Shown here piece after piece: positions 1 through 7,808 of a stretch of 11,260 nt of DNA. Both the position numbers and the translations under genes were made by a program. Every line of letters begins with the position of its first letter. Position 1 is the first letter of the stretch. Source of the stretch: JBEEJZ01 sp041168905 (lineage in GTDB: Bacteria; Pseudomonadota; Gammaproteobacteria; Burkholderiales; Burkholderiaceae_C); assembly GCA_041168905.1 (NCBI GenBank), contig JBEEJZ010000021.1, forward strand, positions 1 through 11,260. Reading direction: 5' to 3'. The notes beneath the pieces were generated by a model, which saw only the letters and a list, made by a program, of their open reading frames with translations, did no database searches and was not told the origin of the DNA.

Positions 1-3000
1 ATCAGGCAGGTGACCAGGCATTTTCTTTGGCTGACTCTCAGCAAAGTCAGCCGATGGAAGAGGTGGCAGCGCTGCGATTGCCCCAAGCACCTCGTCCAGT
101 CGATCCACAAGCTGCGCCGCCAGCTCGGCCAGCAAGAGTTGCGACGATGCGTCAGCCGCCTTGTCAGGAACCTCCATGCATTGCTGCAAAGCTCGCACAG
201 AGGTTGCCAGATCCATCATCCCCAGCATGGATGCGCTGCCATGCAAACGGTGCAGCCGTTTGCCGAAAGTCACCCCTTGGGGCGCATCGACTGGCAGTGC
301 CCAGGCCTGCTTCAGGCTGGTCGTGTCGGTGTACTCGGCCGCAAAGCCCTGCAGCAACTGCCGAAACAAGGTGCCATCACCGCCCAAGCGCGTCCGCACC
401 GCGTCGGTCTCAATGCCAGCAACCACGGGCCAATCCGCAGGGTCAACCGTCTTCGCCATACCCCGGACCCCATCCGTCCGGCCAGGCCGGGGCTGAGCGT
501 AGCGAAGCAGGGTCTGGACCACGCGGTCGGGATCGATGGGCTTGGCCATGTAATCGTTCATACCCGACATCAACGCCGTCTCGCGCTCACTCTGCAGAGC
601 GCCCGCCGTCAAGGCAATCACGGGTAAATCGGCCAGCCCCAGGTCCTGTCTGATCAGGCGAGTGGCCGTAAAGCCATCCATCTCAGGCATTTGCACGTCC
701 ATCAACACGAGGTCAATTTCCGGGTCTTCTCGCAGACGTTGCAAGGCCTGCACCCCGTTATCGGCCAGAACCACGTCTGCACCATCCAGCGCCAGCACCT
801 GTTGCCCAACCTGCCGGTTAATGGCACTGTCGTCCACCAGCAAAATGCGCAGTCCTGCCAGACGGGATGAACCCAACACGGGGGTTGATAGATTTCCGGC
901 AGCCAAGGTCATGCAGATGCGCTCGTCCGCACGGGGCAGGGTGAGCGTGACGCCAAAAGCGCTGCCCTGGCCAGCCTGGCTGCTGATCAATCCGACCTTT
1001 CCGCCCATCAGTTCCACCAAACAGCGCACGATGTACAACCCCAGACCGGTTCCCCCGGAGCGCCGCGTGCTGGTGGCATCCAACTGGGAAAACGGCTTGA
1101 ACAGCAAGGGCTGCAATTCATCTGGAATGCCAATCCCGGTGTCGCGGACCACCATCGCCACTGTCACGCGATCGTCTGGTGCATCGGTCAAGGCCACATC
1201 CAGACTCACCTCGCCCTGTTCGGTGAACTTGATGGCGTTGCCCAGCAAGTTCATGAGAATCTGCCGCAAACGCACCGCATCGCCCACGACTGCCCGAGGT
1301 TGCCCGTCAGACATGTCCAGCCGCAACGTCAAGCCCTTGTTCTGAGCTGGTGCCTGCATCAAGTCCACCATGTCACGCAGAAGTGATGGCAGGCAAACAG
1401 GCTGTGCGTCCATCGTCATTTCGCCAGCCTCGATACGCGATAAATCGAGCACGTCGTTGATGACGGCCAGCAGGCCCTGGCCCGCCAGTTTCAACTTGCG
1501 GACAAAGTCCCGCTGAGCCTCGGTCAGCTCCGTGCGCTCCAGCAGGTAGGTCAAACCTATCAAGGCATTGAGCGGAGTCCTGATTTCATGACTCATATTG
1601 GCCAGAAACAGACTCTTGGCCTGATTCGCAGCCTCGGCCTGCAAGGTGCGCATGGCCAGCTGATTGGCTTGTTGCAGCTCATGCTCAAGCTGCTTGCGCT
1701 CGGTCAGGTCGGAGGAGATGCCAATAAAACCATCGAGCTCGCCCCGCTCGTTGCGCAACTCCCCCACGGTCAGCAAAACCGGGATACGAGTACCGTCACG
1801 GCGAACATATAGCCACTCATTGTTGTCACCGGCCACGGAGCGGACATCGGGACGGAAGATCTCCCCCCGAATCAGCGGGCGCCCGAGCCGCTGCGACAAG
1901 GCCCGGACACGACTACGCACCTCCTGCGCATCATGAAACTGCGACATGACGGCAGAGCCGATCACCTCACTGGCGCTATAGCCCAATAATTTTTCGGCTG
2001 CCGGATTGAACAGCTTCACCGTACCTTCGGCATCCGTCACGATCACAGCGCTCAGGGCGTTGTTAATCAGGATCTGCTCGCGCGCGGAAGCCATCTCCAG
2101 TTGCACGCCCCGCTCCTGCACCTGTCTGGCCAAGGTCTGATTGAGGTGCAGGATCTGGGCCTCTGCCGCCTTGCGATCGGTAATGTCGCTAACCAGCGTG
2201 GCGATGCCATGCACATGACCTTCGGCATCCCGTATGGGCGATGCAGAGATCGTCACATCCAGCAGACTTCCGTCCTTTCTGCGACGCACGGTGTCAAAAG
2301 CAGTCAGAGACTGACCCGCCGCCACTTTCACCAGAATGTCACGCTCCTCCTGCAACCTGTCAGGGGGAATAATGAGCTCCAGCAAGGTCCGACCCAGCAC
2401 CTCCTGAACTGGATAACCAAAAATCTGCTCCGCAGCAGCATTCCAGTCGGTGACCACGCCCTCCAAGGTTTTACCAATTACCGCATCGCTGGAACTTGCC
2501 ACGATGGCCGCCATGCGCTCTTGCTGCATCAAAATCTGCTTGCGCTGTCGCGTTCCCTGGCGCAGCAAGACCCACAAAAGCATCGTCGCAGATACACCCC
2601 CAGCCACTATCAAAAACAGGGCAAAGGGGTTGCGCTGGTTCAGCTGGCGCACAAAAGCCGGACGTGCGCTGACATCCAGGGCCCACTGCCGTCCGTAAAT
2701 GGGTAAGACGACGCGACGGGACAGCCCGGCGGAAAGCTGGCGAGCTCGCACCTTGGAGCCGTGCAATACCTCCTCACCGCTGGGCGATGTGGCATCGGTC
2801 AGGGTCAACGCGATCGGACCGTCCGGCGGCTCCAAGCCTCGGAGCACCTCACCCAATTCCATGGGCGCATATGCCCAACCCAGAATCGCATCGCGCCGCT
2901 CCTGGAGCGTGGAAATCGGTGCGGCGGGTCTGTAAATTGGCAGCAAAAGCAACACCGACTGCAGGACACGCCCCTCAGACTGAACCAGCGTGATGGGCCC

Positions 3001-3546
3001 TGTCAGAACGGGTTCACCCAGATCCCTGGATAGCTCTGCCGCCTGACGCCGATTGGCCTCGGAGGCCACATCCAGCCCCACGGCAGGCAGATTGGCTGCT
3101 TGCGGTTCGATGTACTGGATGACGTAGCGATCGCCCGCATGAGGTTCGATTTGCCGGATGCGAAAGTCCGGAAAGCCATCACGGCGGGCCTGAATCAGAA
3201 ACGCGTCGACCTGATCGGCCGGCACGCGGCGGATAAAACCAAAGCCCCTGGCACCCGGAAACTCACGTTCGATATCGCGCGAAACACTGTACTGGTGGAA
3301 TCGCTCACGCGTCACGCTATCGCCGCCAGCACCAATCACCAAACCGCGCGCGCCCCGCAAACCATAGGCGTAGCGCCCCATGCGCGTCCGAATCTCCTGA
3401 ACCAACTGCTCGGATGCCGCTTCGAAGCGGACTTGCTGTTCTTCCAGATTGTCGTAGCGCTGCCACCACGCCACAGCCAGCGCAAGCAGCAGTCCGGCGA
3501 TCCAGGCCCAGAATCCAACATCAAACAAAGGGCGGATGCGGAACAT
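1..3546 (-). CDS. Hybrid sensor histidine kinase, CHASE-PAS-PAS-HisKA-HATPase-REC-HPt (C-terminus beyond window)
   Basis: Inner-membrane phosphorelay kinase; 1182 codons are visible with no stop before the left edge. Residues about 10-27 form a first membrane helix (FWAWIAGLLLALAVAWW). A periplasmic CHASE-type sensor follows (about 40-250, FHQYSVSRDIEREFPG region), then a second helix at about 306-328. Two cytoplasmic PAS/PAC units lie at about 340-458 and 487-618, with charged linkers ending in DITDRK and LTERK. HisKA carries MSHEIRTPLNALIG with H653. The ATPase domain shows N770, the DTGIGIP box at D802 and GGTGLGLYIV near 832. The receiver has D905/D906, phospho-acceptor D950 (LVLMDVQMPEMDG) and K1002. 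A C-terminal HPt domain has HRLHGSAS with H1099, so the chain is H-D-H with a fourth acceptor presumably in another protein. The ATG at 3546 is 11 nt after the cyclase stop; the ribosome site is weak, and coupling is likely. The sensed ligand cannot be inferred. The domain architecture is secure; the exact end is unseen. Confidence 0.93.
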   Translation of the reverse strand, partial: MFRIRPLFDVGFWAWIAGLLLALAVAWWQRYDNLEEQQVRFEAASEQLVQEIRTRMGRYAYGLRGARGLVIGAGGDSVTRERFHQYSVSRDIEREFPGARGFGFIRRVPADQVDAFLIQARRDGFPDFRIRQIEPHAGDRYVIQYIEPQAANLPAVGLDVASEANRRQAAELSRDLGEPVLTGPITLVQSEGRVLQSVLLLLPIYRPAAPISTLQERRDAILGWAYAPMELGEVLRGLEPPDGPIALTLTDATSPSGEEVLHGSKVRARQLSAGLSRRVVLPIYGRQWALDVSARPAFVRQLNQRNPFALFLIVAGGVSATMLLWVLLRQGTRQRKQILMQQERMAAIVASSSDAVIGKTLEGVVTDWNAAAEQIFGYPVQEVLGRTLLELIIPPDRLQEERDILVKVAAGQSLTAFDTVRRRKDGSLLDVTISASPIRDAEGHVHGIATLVSDITDRKAAEAQILHLNQTLARQVQERGVQLEMASAREQILINNALSAVIVTDAEGTVKLFNPAAEKLLGYSASEVIGSAVMSQFHDAQEVRSRVRALSQRLGRPLIRGEIFRPDVRSVAGDNNEWLYVRRDGTRIPVLLTVGELRNERGELDGFIGISSDLTERKQLEHELQQANQLAMRTLQAEAANQAKSLFLANMSHEIRTPLNALIGLTYLLERTELTEAQRDFVRKLKLAGQGLLAVINDVLDLSRIEAGEMTMDAQPVCLPSLLRDMVDLMQAPAQNKGLTLRLDMSDGQPRAVVGDAVRLRQILMNLLGNAIKFTEQGEVSLDVALTDAPDDRVTVAMVVRDTGIGIPDELQPLLFKPFSQLDATSTRRSGGTGLGLYIVRCLVELMGGKVGLISSQAGQGSAFGVTLTLPRADERICMTLAAGNLSTPVLGSSRLAGLRILLVDDSAINRQVGQQVLALDGADVVLADNGVQALQRLREDPEIDLVLMDVQMPEMDGFTATRLIRQDLGLADLPVIALTAGALQSERETALMSGMNDYMAKPIDPDRVVQTLLRYAQPRPGRTDGVRGMAKTVDPADWPVVAGIETDAVRTRLGGDGTLFRQLLQGFAAEYTDTTSLKQAWALPVDAPQGVTFGKRLHRLHGSASMLGMMDLATSVRALQQCMEVPDKAADASSQLLLAELAAQLVDRLDEVLGAIAALPPLPSADFAESQPKKMPGHLPD

Positions 3547-3557
3547 ATTGAACAAAC

Positions 3558-4457
3558 TCAGCCCAGGCAGGCACGCGCCCTGCCGCTGTTCTTGGCCGCG
3601 TACAGAGCCTGGTCAGCCGCTTGCAGCAGACGCTCAGGTCGATGGATGTCCAGTGCCGCAGTGCTTGCCACACCGATGCTGAGCGTGACAAATGGCGCCA
3701 CCTCCGAAGTCGCATGCGCGAGCCCGAGGTCAGCCATGCTGCTCAACAGGGCTTGCGCCACATGCATGGCACCGGCACTGTCCGTGTCTGGCAGCATCAG
3801 AATGAATTCTTCGCCTCCGTAACGGGCCACCATATCGCCCGGCCTTTTGCAAAGACGCTTGAGTTGGGCCGCAACGCCCTGCAGGCACTCGTCGCCGGCC
3901 TGATGCCCGTAATGATCGTTGTAACGCTTGAATTGGTCGACATCCACCATCAGAAGGGCCAGCGGCTGTCCACTGCGCCTGGCCAGCCGCCAGGCGTGCG
4001 CAAAGGCCTGATCAAAAGCACGGCGGTTGGCCACACCTGTCAATCCATCGTGGGTCGCCATTTCGCGTAACTCATGCGTCAACTGCCGCACCTTGAGCTG
4101 GGTCTGCACCCGGGCCATCAAGGGCGCGGTTCGGATGGGCTTGGTGATGAAGTCGGAAGCGCCCTGTTGCAGGACCGCCACCTCCAGAGCTTCTTCGTCA
4201 TGGCTGGTGACAAAAATCACAGCCACCTCCTGCAACGAGGGGTCCTGCCGCATGTCGCGCATGACCTGCAGCCCGCTCATATCGCCCAACTCAGCGTCGA
4301 GCAGCACCAGATCGGGCAGCCATTCACGGGCCTGGCGCAAGGCCTCTGCACCTGAATTGGCGAAACGGATGCTCGCCACCGGTTTGAGCAAGCGGCCCAT
4401 GATCTGGATGACATTGGGGTCATCGTCCACGAGCAACAATTTGGGCAGCGTAGGCAT
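3558..4457 (-). CDS. REC-GGDEF response regulator, diguanylate cyclase
   Basis: Predicted cytoplasmic enzyme condensing two GTP to cyclic di-GMP under control of an N-terminal receiver. With the start at 4457 (MPTLPKLLLVDDD, 299 aa) the receiver spans about 5-120: acidic D11-D13, phospho-acceptor D54 (LVLLDAEL), T84 and K106 (ITKP). A short helical linker (about 115-133) leads to the GGDEF domain at about 134-298, with the entry motif DGLTGVANRRAF, the metal-binding VDVDQFKRYND segment, and active-site GGEEF at 214-218. An RPGD sequence at 205-208, five residues before GGEEF, is a canonical inhibitory I-site, so product inhibition is expected. The start was chosen because AAGGAG lies 3 nt upstream of this ATG. 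In-frame alternatives are ATG at 4469 and TTG at 4502. It sits 51 nt after cysE and 11 nt before the hybrid kinase, its probable phosphodonor. All catalytic residues are present, so it should be active. Confidence 0.93.
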   Translation of the reverse strand: MPTLPKLLLVDDDPNVIQIMGRLLKPVASIRFANSGAEALRQAREWLPDLVLLDAELGDMSGLQVMRDMRQDPSLQEVAVIFVTSHDEEALEVAVLQQGASDFITKPIRTAPLMARVQTQLKVRQLTHELREMATHDGLTGVANRRAFDQAFAHAWRLARRSGQPLALLMVDVDQFKRYNDHYGHQAGDECLQGVAAQLKRLCKRPGDMVARYGGEEFILMLPDTDSAGAMHVAQALLSSMADLGLAHATSEVAPFVTLSIGVASTAALDIHRPERLLQAADQALYAAKNSGRARACLG

Positions 4458-4508
4458 GGTCTCCTTCATGAAAGACAGCGAACCGACACCATCAAGAAAC
4501 AACGAGCC

Positions 4509-5279
4509 TCAGGTATCCATCCACTGATCCAATTTCTGCGCCTGGGGCTGGGCGTTCAAATGGGCTTGCTGCGGCACGCAAGAGCCCTCGGGACGGCTCA
4601 CAGAGAGTTGCTCAATGGCTCGCCACAACAAGGCAATCTGCTCATCCTGGTCCTTGCACGAGTCAATCAGACCACGCAGGGTCTGGCTGACCGGGTCATC
4701 CTCCTGGGTGATGCCGTAGGCAGAAAACTGGCGTGCCGGCGTTGCATCGGCACTGGCACCTTCGCGCGAGGGGATGATCCGCGCGGGTATGCCCACGGCC
4801 GTCGCACCAGCGGGCACCGGCTTGATCACCACCGCATTGCTGCCGATCTTGGCGCCATCTCCCACCACAAATCCCCCCAGCACCTTGGCTCCGGCGCTCA
4901 CCACCACATCCTTACCCAGGGTGGGATGCCGCTTGACGCCCTTGTAAAGCGAGGTACCGCCCAAAGTCACACCCTGGTAGATGGTGCAACCATCACCAAT
5001 TTCTGCGGTTTCGCCCACCACCACGCCCATGGCGTGGTCAAAAAAAACGCGCTGGCCCAGTACTGCACCGGGGTGGATCTCGATACCCGTCAAACCGCGC
5101 GACAGGTGAGACACAAAGCGTCCCAGCCATTTGAAACCATGCGTCCACAGCCAGTGGGCACTCCGGTGCAAGACCACCGCATGCAGACCGGGATAACAGG
5201 TCAATACCTCCCAGGTGCTGCGAGCAGCGGGGTCCCGGTCAAGAATGCATTGAATATCGGAGCGAAGTCTGGCGAACAT
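4509..5279 (-). CDS. cysE: Serine O-acetyltransferase
   Basis: Transfers acetyl from acetyl-CoA to L-serine, giving O-acetylserine, the first committed step of cysteine synthesis. The 256-residue protein has a short helical N-terminus (FARLRSDIQCILDRDPAAR) and a left-handed beta-helix of hexapeptide repeats at about 66-168. Family signatures are GIEIHPGA (65-72), FFDHAMGVVVGETAEIGDG (79-97; H82 is the expected catalytic histidine), YQGVTLGGTS and KRHPTLGKDVVVSAGAKVLG. It lacks the long N-terminal domain of the E. coli enzyme, so it belongs to the short SAT type. The C-terminal tail after about 170 is long, Gln/Ala-rich and ends DQWMDT, without the terminal Ile that usually docks into cysteine synthase. 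ATG 5279 is 9 nt after the trmJ stop; a GTG at 5285 is the alternative start. No strong Shine-Dalgarno is visible, which suggests coupling to trmJ. Confidence 0.93.
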   Translation of the reverse strand: MFARLRSDIQCILDRDPAARSTWEVLTCYPGLHAVVLHRSAHWLWTHGFKWLGRFVSHLSRGLTGIEIHPGAVLGQRVFFDHAMGVVVGETAEIGDGCTIYQGVTLGGTSLYKGVKRHPTLGKDVVVSAGAKVLGGFVVGDGAKIGSNAVVIKPVPAGATAVGIPARIIPSREGASADATPARQFSAYGITQEDDPVSQTLRGLIDSCKDQDEQIALLWRAIEQLSVSRPEGSCVPQQAHLNAQPQAQKLDQWMDT

Positions 5280-5288
5280 GAGCACAGT

Positions 5289-6107
5289 CTAGTCGCTTGC
5301 ATGGCCGTTGGCGGGCTTGTGCTTCGCCATCATTTTGGCGATGCCGCGCAGGATGTGGATTTCTTCACGGGTAACGCCCGCACGGTTGAACAATTGGTTC
5401 AATCGGGGCATCAGCTTTTTGGGGGCATCAGGATCCAGAAAGCCTATGCTGACCAGGGACCGTTCCCAGTGAGCCAGCATGCCCGCCAGTTCCTGCGCAT
5501 CGGCCCGCCCATCCAGCTTCGTCTCAGGGACAACGTCACCGGGGGGCACTGCGGCTGCAAAACCACCCAGGGCCAGGCGCCACTCATAAGCAATCACCTG
5601 CAAGGCAGCGCCCAGATTAAGTGAACCAAACCCCGGGTTGCTGGGGATGCTCAGGCAGGTGTGGCAGCGGTACACGTCTTCGTTACCCATACCAAATCGC
5701 TCCGAGCCAAACAAAAACGCCACCCCTTCCTGGGGCATCTGCGCGGTCGCCCCACCCTGAGACTCCCGCTGCGCCCTGGCCAGTTGCTCGAAGTGAGGGC
5801 GAGGCGTGACGGTGGGGGGGCCAAAGTCGCGCGGCGTCATGGCAGTGGCACACAAATGGGTCATGCCTTCAAGAGCCTCATCAAGCGTGTCCACCACGCG
5901 CGCCTTGGCCAACACATCCAGGGCGCCGCTGGAACGCTGGATGGTTTCCTCCCGCCGCAGGACATTGGCCCAACGCGGCGCCACCAGCACCATGTCGTCA
6001 AAGCCCATCACCTTCATGGCTCGTGCCGCTGCGCCGACGTTGCCGGCATGGCTGGTCTGGATCAGGATGAAACGGGTTGCAATCGTCAAGGGTGACATGG
6101 CCATCAT
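5289..6107 (-). CDS. trmJ: tRNA (cytidine/uridine-2'-O-)-methyltransferase TrmJ family
   Basis: SPOUT-class enzyme expected to methylate the ribose of tRNA nucleotide 32 using S-adenosylmethionine. The 272-residue product has the three family motifs: SHAGNVGAAARAMKVMGF (19-36), with the conserved Asn and Arg; VAFLFGSERFGMGNED (129-144), the start of the trefoil-knot cofactor pocket; and SIPSNPGFGSLNLGAALQVIAYE (153-175), which forms the knot. An alpha-helical extension at about 200-265 (ELAGMLAHWERSL, LFNRAGVTREEIHILRGI) matches the C-terminal dimerisation segment of TrmJ and distinguishes it from TrmL/TrmH. Start ATG 6107 is one of three close in-frame candidates (6107, 6104, 6098), none with a clear Shine-Dalgarno. 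It is first in the minus-strand run with cysE and divergent from suhB. Residue 32 specificity is from family knowledge. Confidence 0.9.
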   Translation of the reverse strand: MMAMSPLTIATRFILIQTSHAGNVGAAARAMKVMGFDDMVLVAPRWANVLRREETIQRSSGALDVLAKARVVDTLDEALEGMTHLCATAMTPRDFGPPTVTPRPHFEQLARAQRESQGGATAQMPQEGVAFLFGSERFGMGNEDVYRCHTCLSIPSNPGFGSLNLGAALQVIAYEWRLALGGFAAAVPPGDVVPETKLDGRADAQELAGMLAHWERSLVSIGFLDPDAPKKLMPRLNQLFNRAGVTREEIHILRGIAKMMAKHKPANGHASD

Positions 6108-6222
6108 GGGGCAGTGCGGGCGCAGTTAAAATCGGGTATTGTCGCCGTCCGTATCGCCGGATCCCGCATTGCTCTTCACCCAACCGCCGCCTTGTTCAGG
6201 CAGCGGGGTAACCTCACAATTT
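6108..6222. promoter_or_regulatory. Divergent intergenic region between trmJ and suhB
   Basis: This 115-nt stretch must hold the promoters or leaders for trmJ (minus) and suhB (plus). On the plus strand TAAAAT at 6127-6132 matches the -10 consensus at five of six positions, but the hexamer 17 bp upstream (TCATGG) is a poor -35. I found no convincing promoter for trmJ on the minus strand. GGGG at 6205-6208 is a weak and rather distant ribosome site for suhB. No terminator, riboswitch-like fold or operator palindrome stands out. Treat this as a likely regulatory region without a resolved promoter. Confidence 0.35.
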
Positions 6223-7155
6223 ATGTCGCTATCCAACCTGCACCCCATGATCAATGTGGCCGTCAAGGCCGCGCGCGCCGCTGGCGCCATCATCAACCGG
6301 GCTGCGCTCGACGTCGAATCGGTGCGCATCTCGCAAAAGCAGGTCAACGACTTTGTGACAGAGGTAGACCAGGCCAGCGAGCAGGCCATCATCGAGACGC
6401 TGCTGGGCGCCTACCCCGGCCACGGCATACTGGCCGAGGAATCCGGCCAGGCCCATGGCGCCAAAGACTCCGAGTACATCTGGATCATCGATCCACTCGA
6501 CGGCACCACCAATTTCATCCACGGCTTTCCGGTGTACTGCGTGAGCATCGGCTTGCAGGTGCGCGGAAAAATGGAACAGGCCGTCATTTATGACCCCACC
6601 CGCAACGACCTGTTCACGGCCACCAAAGGCCGTGGTGCCTACATGAATGACCGACGCATCCGGGTCTCCAAACGCACCCGCTTGCAAGAGTGCATTGTGT
6701 CCACGGGTTTTCCCTTCCGCCCGGGTGACAACTTCCCCAACTACATGGCGATGATGAGCGACGTGATGCAGCGTAGCGCTGGCCTGCGTCGCCCCGGCGC
6801 GGCAGCGCTGGACCTGGCCTACGTGGCGGCAGGCTTTACCGACGGCTTTTTTGAGACCGGCTTGCAGCCCTGGGATATGGCAGCCGGCTCCTTGCTCGTT
6901 ACCGAAGCTGGCGGTCTGGTGGGCAACTTCACCGGTGAAGCCGACTTCCTGCACCAAAAGGAATGCCTGGCGGGCAACCCCAAAATTTACGGACAGCTGG
7001 TGTCCATGCTGGGCAAATACAGCAAGTTTGCCAGCGCAGGCGACAAGGCAGCTTTGCGCCAGGCCGCACAAGTTACCGTGAGCGAGGTAGCTGACGATGC
7101 CGCAGCGGATGGCACAGGTACGCCGCCAACGGCCGATTCCGACGCCCCTTTTTGA
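6223..7155 (+). CDS. suhB: Inositol-1-monophosphatase family protein (SuhB-like)
   Basis: Mg2+-dependent, Li+-sensitive-fold phosphatase acting on inositol-1-phosphate and related sugar phosphates; in E. coli SuhB also binds the rRNA antitermination complex, a role I can only infer here. The 310-residue protein starts MSLSNLHPMINVAVKAARAAG, aligning with the usual SuhB N-terminus (HPM-N-A). Metal and catalytic motifs are intact: VNDFVTEVD (41-49), E72 in LAEESG, IWIIDPLDGTTNFIHG (D90, D93, T95), and GLQPWDMAAG with W217/D218. It is longer than the typical 260-270 residues because of a tail rich in Ala, Asp and Thr after about 265, ending DSDAPF, probably disordered. Upstream in-frame codons exist back to 6139 but lack homology; ATG 6247 is a shorter alternative. 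It is divergent from trmJ and converges on the next gene with a 4-nt gap. Confidence 0.93.
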   Translation: MSLSNLHPMINVAVKAARAAGAIINRAALDVESVRISQKQVNDFVTEVDQASEQAIIETLLGAYPGHGILAEESGQAHGAKDSEYIWIIDPLDGTTNFIHGFPVYCVSIGLQVRGKMEQAVIYDPTRNDLFTATKGRGAYMNDRRIRVSKRTRLQECIVSTGFPFRPGDNFPNYMAMMSDVMQRSAGLRRPGAAALDLAYVAAGFTDGFFETGLQPWDMAAGSLLVTEAGGLVGNFTGEADFLHQKECLAGNPKIYGQLVSMLGKYSKFASAGDKAALRQAAQVTVSEVADDAAADGTGTPPTADSDAPF

Positions 7156-7159
7156 GTAG

Positions 7160-7762
7160 TTAACGCCCGGCCAGCAGGCGAAGATAGGACTCGCGCGTCT
7201 CGGGTGAGACTGACGCGAGCACCTGCGTGTATGCCGTCTGGTGGCGCACCAGCAAACGAGCCGACGCTGTGGCTTTGGTTTTGCAAAACCAATGGCAGGT
7301 GTGCTGCATCAGGAACAACTCAGCTGACATCACAAAAGCCTTGTCCCTGGCGGAACGTCCATCCGGGTTTTGCGCGGCGCGAGACAAACCCTGGGCGTGG
7401 ATGCGCAAGGCAGCCCTCAGATCAAAGGATGCCGCCGGCCACACCCGCTCGATCAGCGGCAATGGGATCTTGTTCACCCGGGTCAGCTGAGGTTCAAGCT
7501 TGTTCACATCGGCCACAAAACGGTTGAACTGATCGCACAAGGTTTGCTCCGTGGTCGCCAGGTAATTCCAGACCTGCTCACGGCGCTCAAGCTCGCTTTC
7601 CCCCAGGGCACGCAAATAGCCCTGAGTCAGCGTTTCCATCATTTTTTCAATTTGATACTGGCCCAGCTGCGCACCCAGCAGTGCGATGCGCCGCTGCTGA
7701 TCTCGGGAACGAACGAAGTGCAGGGCGATAGCCCCTGTGAAGATGAGGTACAGGAAATCCAT
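7160..7762 (-). CDS. Membrane-anchored protein of unknown function
   Basis: I do not recognise a named family. The 200-residue product begins with a single hydrophobic segment (MDFLYLIFTGAIALHF, 1-16) followed by a basic stretch (RSRDQQRR), which predicts an N-terminal inner-membrane anchor with the bulk of the protein in the cytoplasm. The remainder is largely helical and charged, with Trp at 65, 109 and 158. A small His/Cys cluster lies at H154, C156, H157 and C160 (HTCHWFC); it could be structural or metal-binding, but two cysteines are too few to claim a known site. Codon use resembles the neighbouring genes, and the frame is open from a clear ATG, though no Shine-Dalgarno is visible. The gene stands alone on its strand between suhB and the phasin promoter, so context gives no function. 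I am fairly sure that it is a real gene and unsure what it does. Confidence 0.72.
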   Translation of the reverse strand: MDFLYLIFTGAIALHFVRSRDQQRRIALLGAQLGQYQIEKMMETLTQGYLRALGESELERREQVWNYLATTEQTLCDQFNRFVADVNKLEPQLTRVNKIPLPLIERVWPAASFDLRAALRIHAQGLSRAAQNPDGRSARDKAFVMSAELFLMQHTCHWFCKTKATASARLLVRHQTAYTQVLASVSPETRESYLRLLAGR

Positions 7763-7808
7763 GACAGGCTGGGTGTTGCGACGATGTTGCCCAAGTGATC
7801 AGTGTAGT

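Noticed and set aside
10..1345. Open frames on the plus strand at the left edge
   Set aside because: They oppose the receiver, HPt and ATPase domains of the hybrid kinase, which read continuously on the minus strand.
3100..3822. Long open frame on the plus strand opposite the kinase and cyclase genes
   Set aside because: It straddles the ends of two minus-strand genes with clear domains, has no recognisable motif, and arises from codon bias of GC-rich genes.
4560..5624. 354-codon open frame on the plus strand
   Set aside because: It lies antisense to cysE and the C-terminal half of trmJ, both with intact catalytic motifs. The translated sequence is rich in His, Gln and Arg, as expected of a mirror frame.
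6229..7071. 280-codon open frame on the minus strand
   Set aside because: Antisense of suhB, whose metal-binding motifs are all present on the plus strand.
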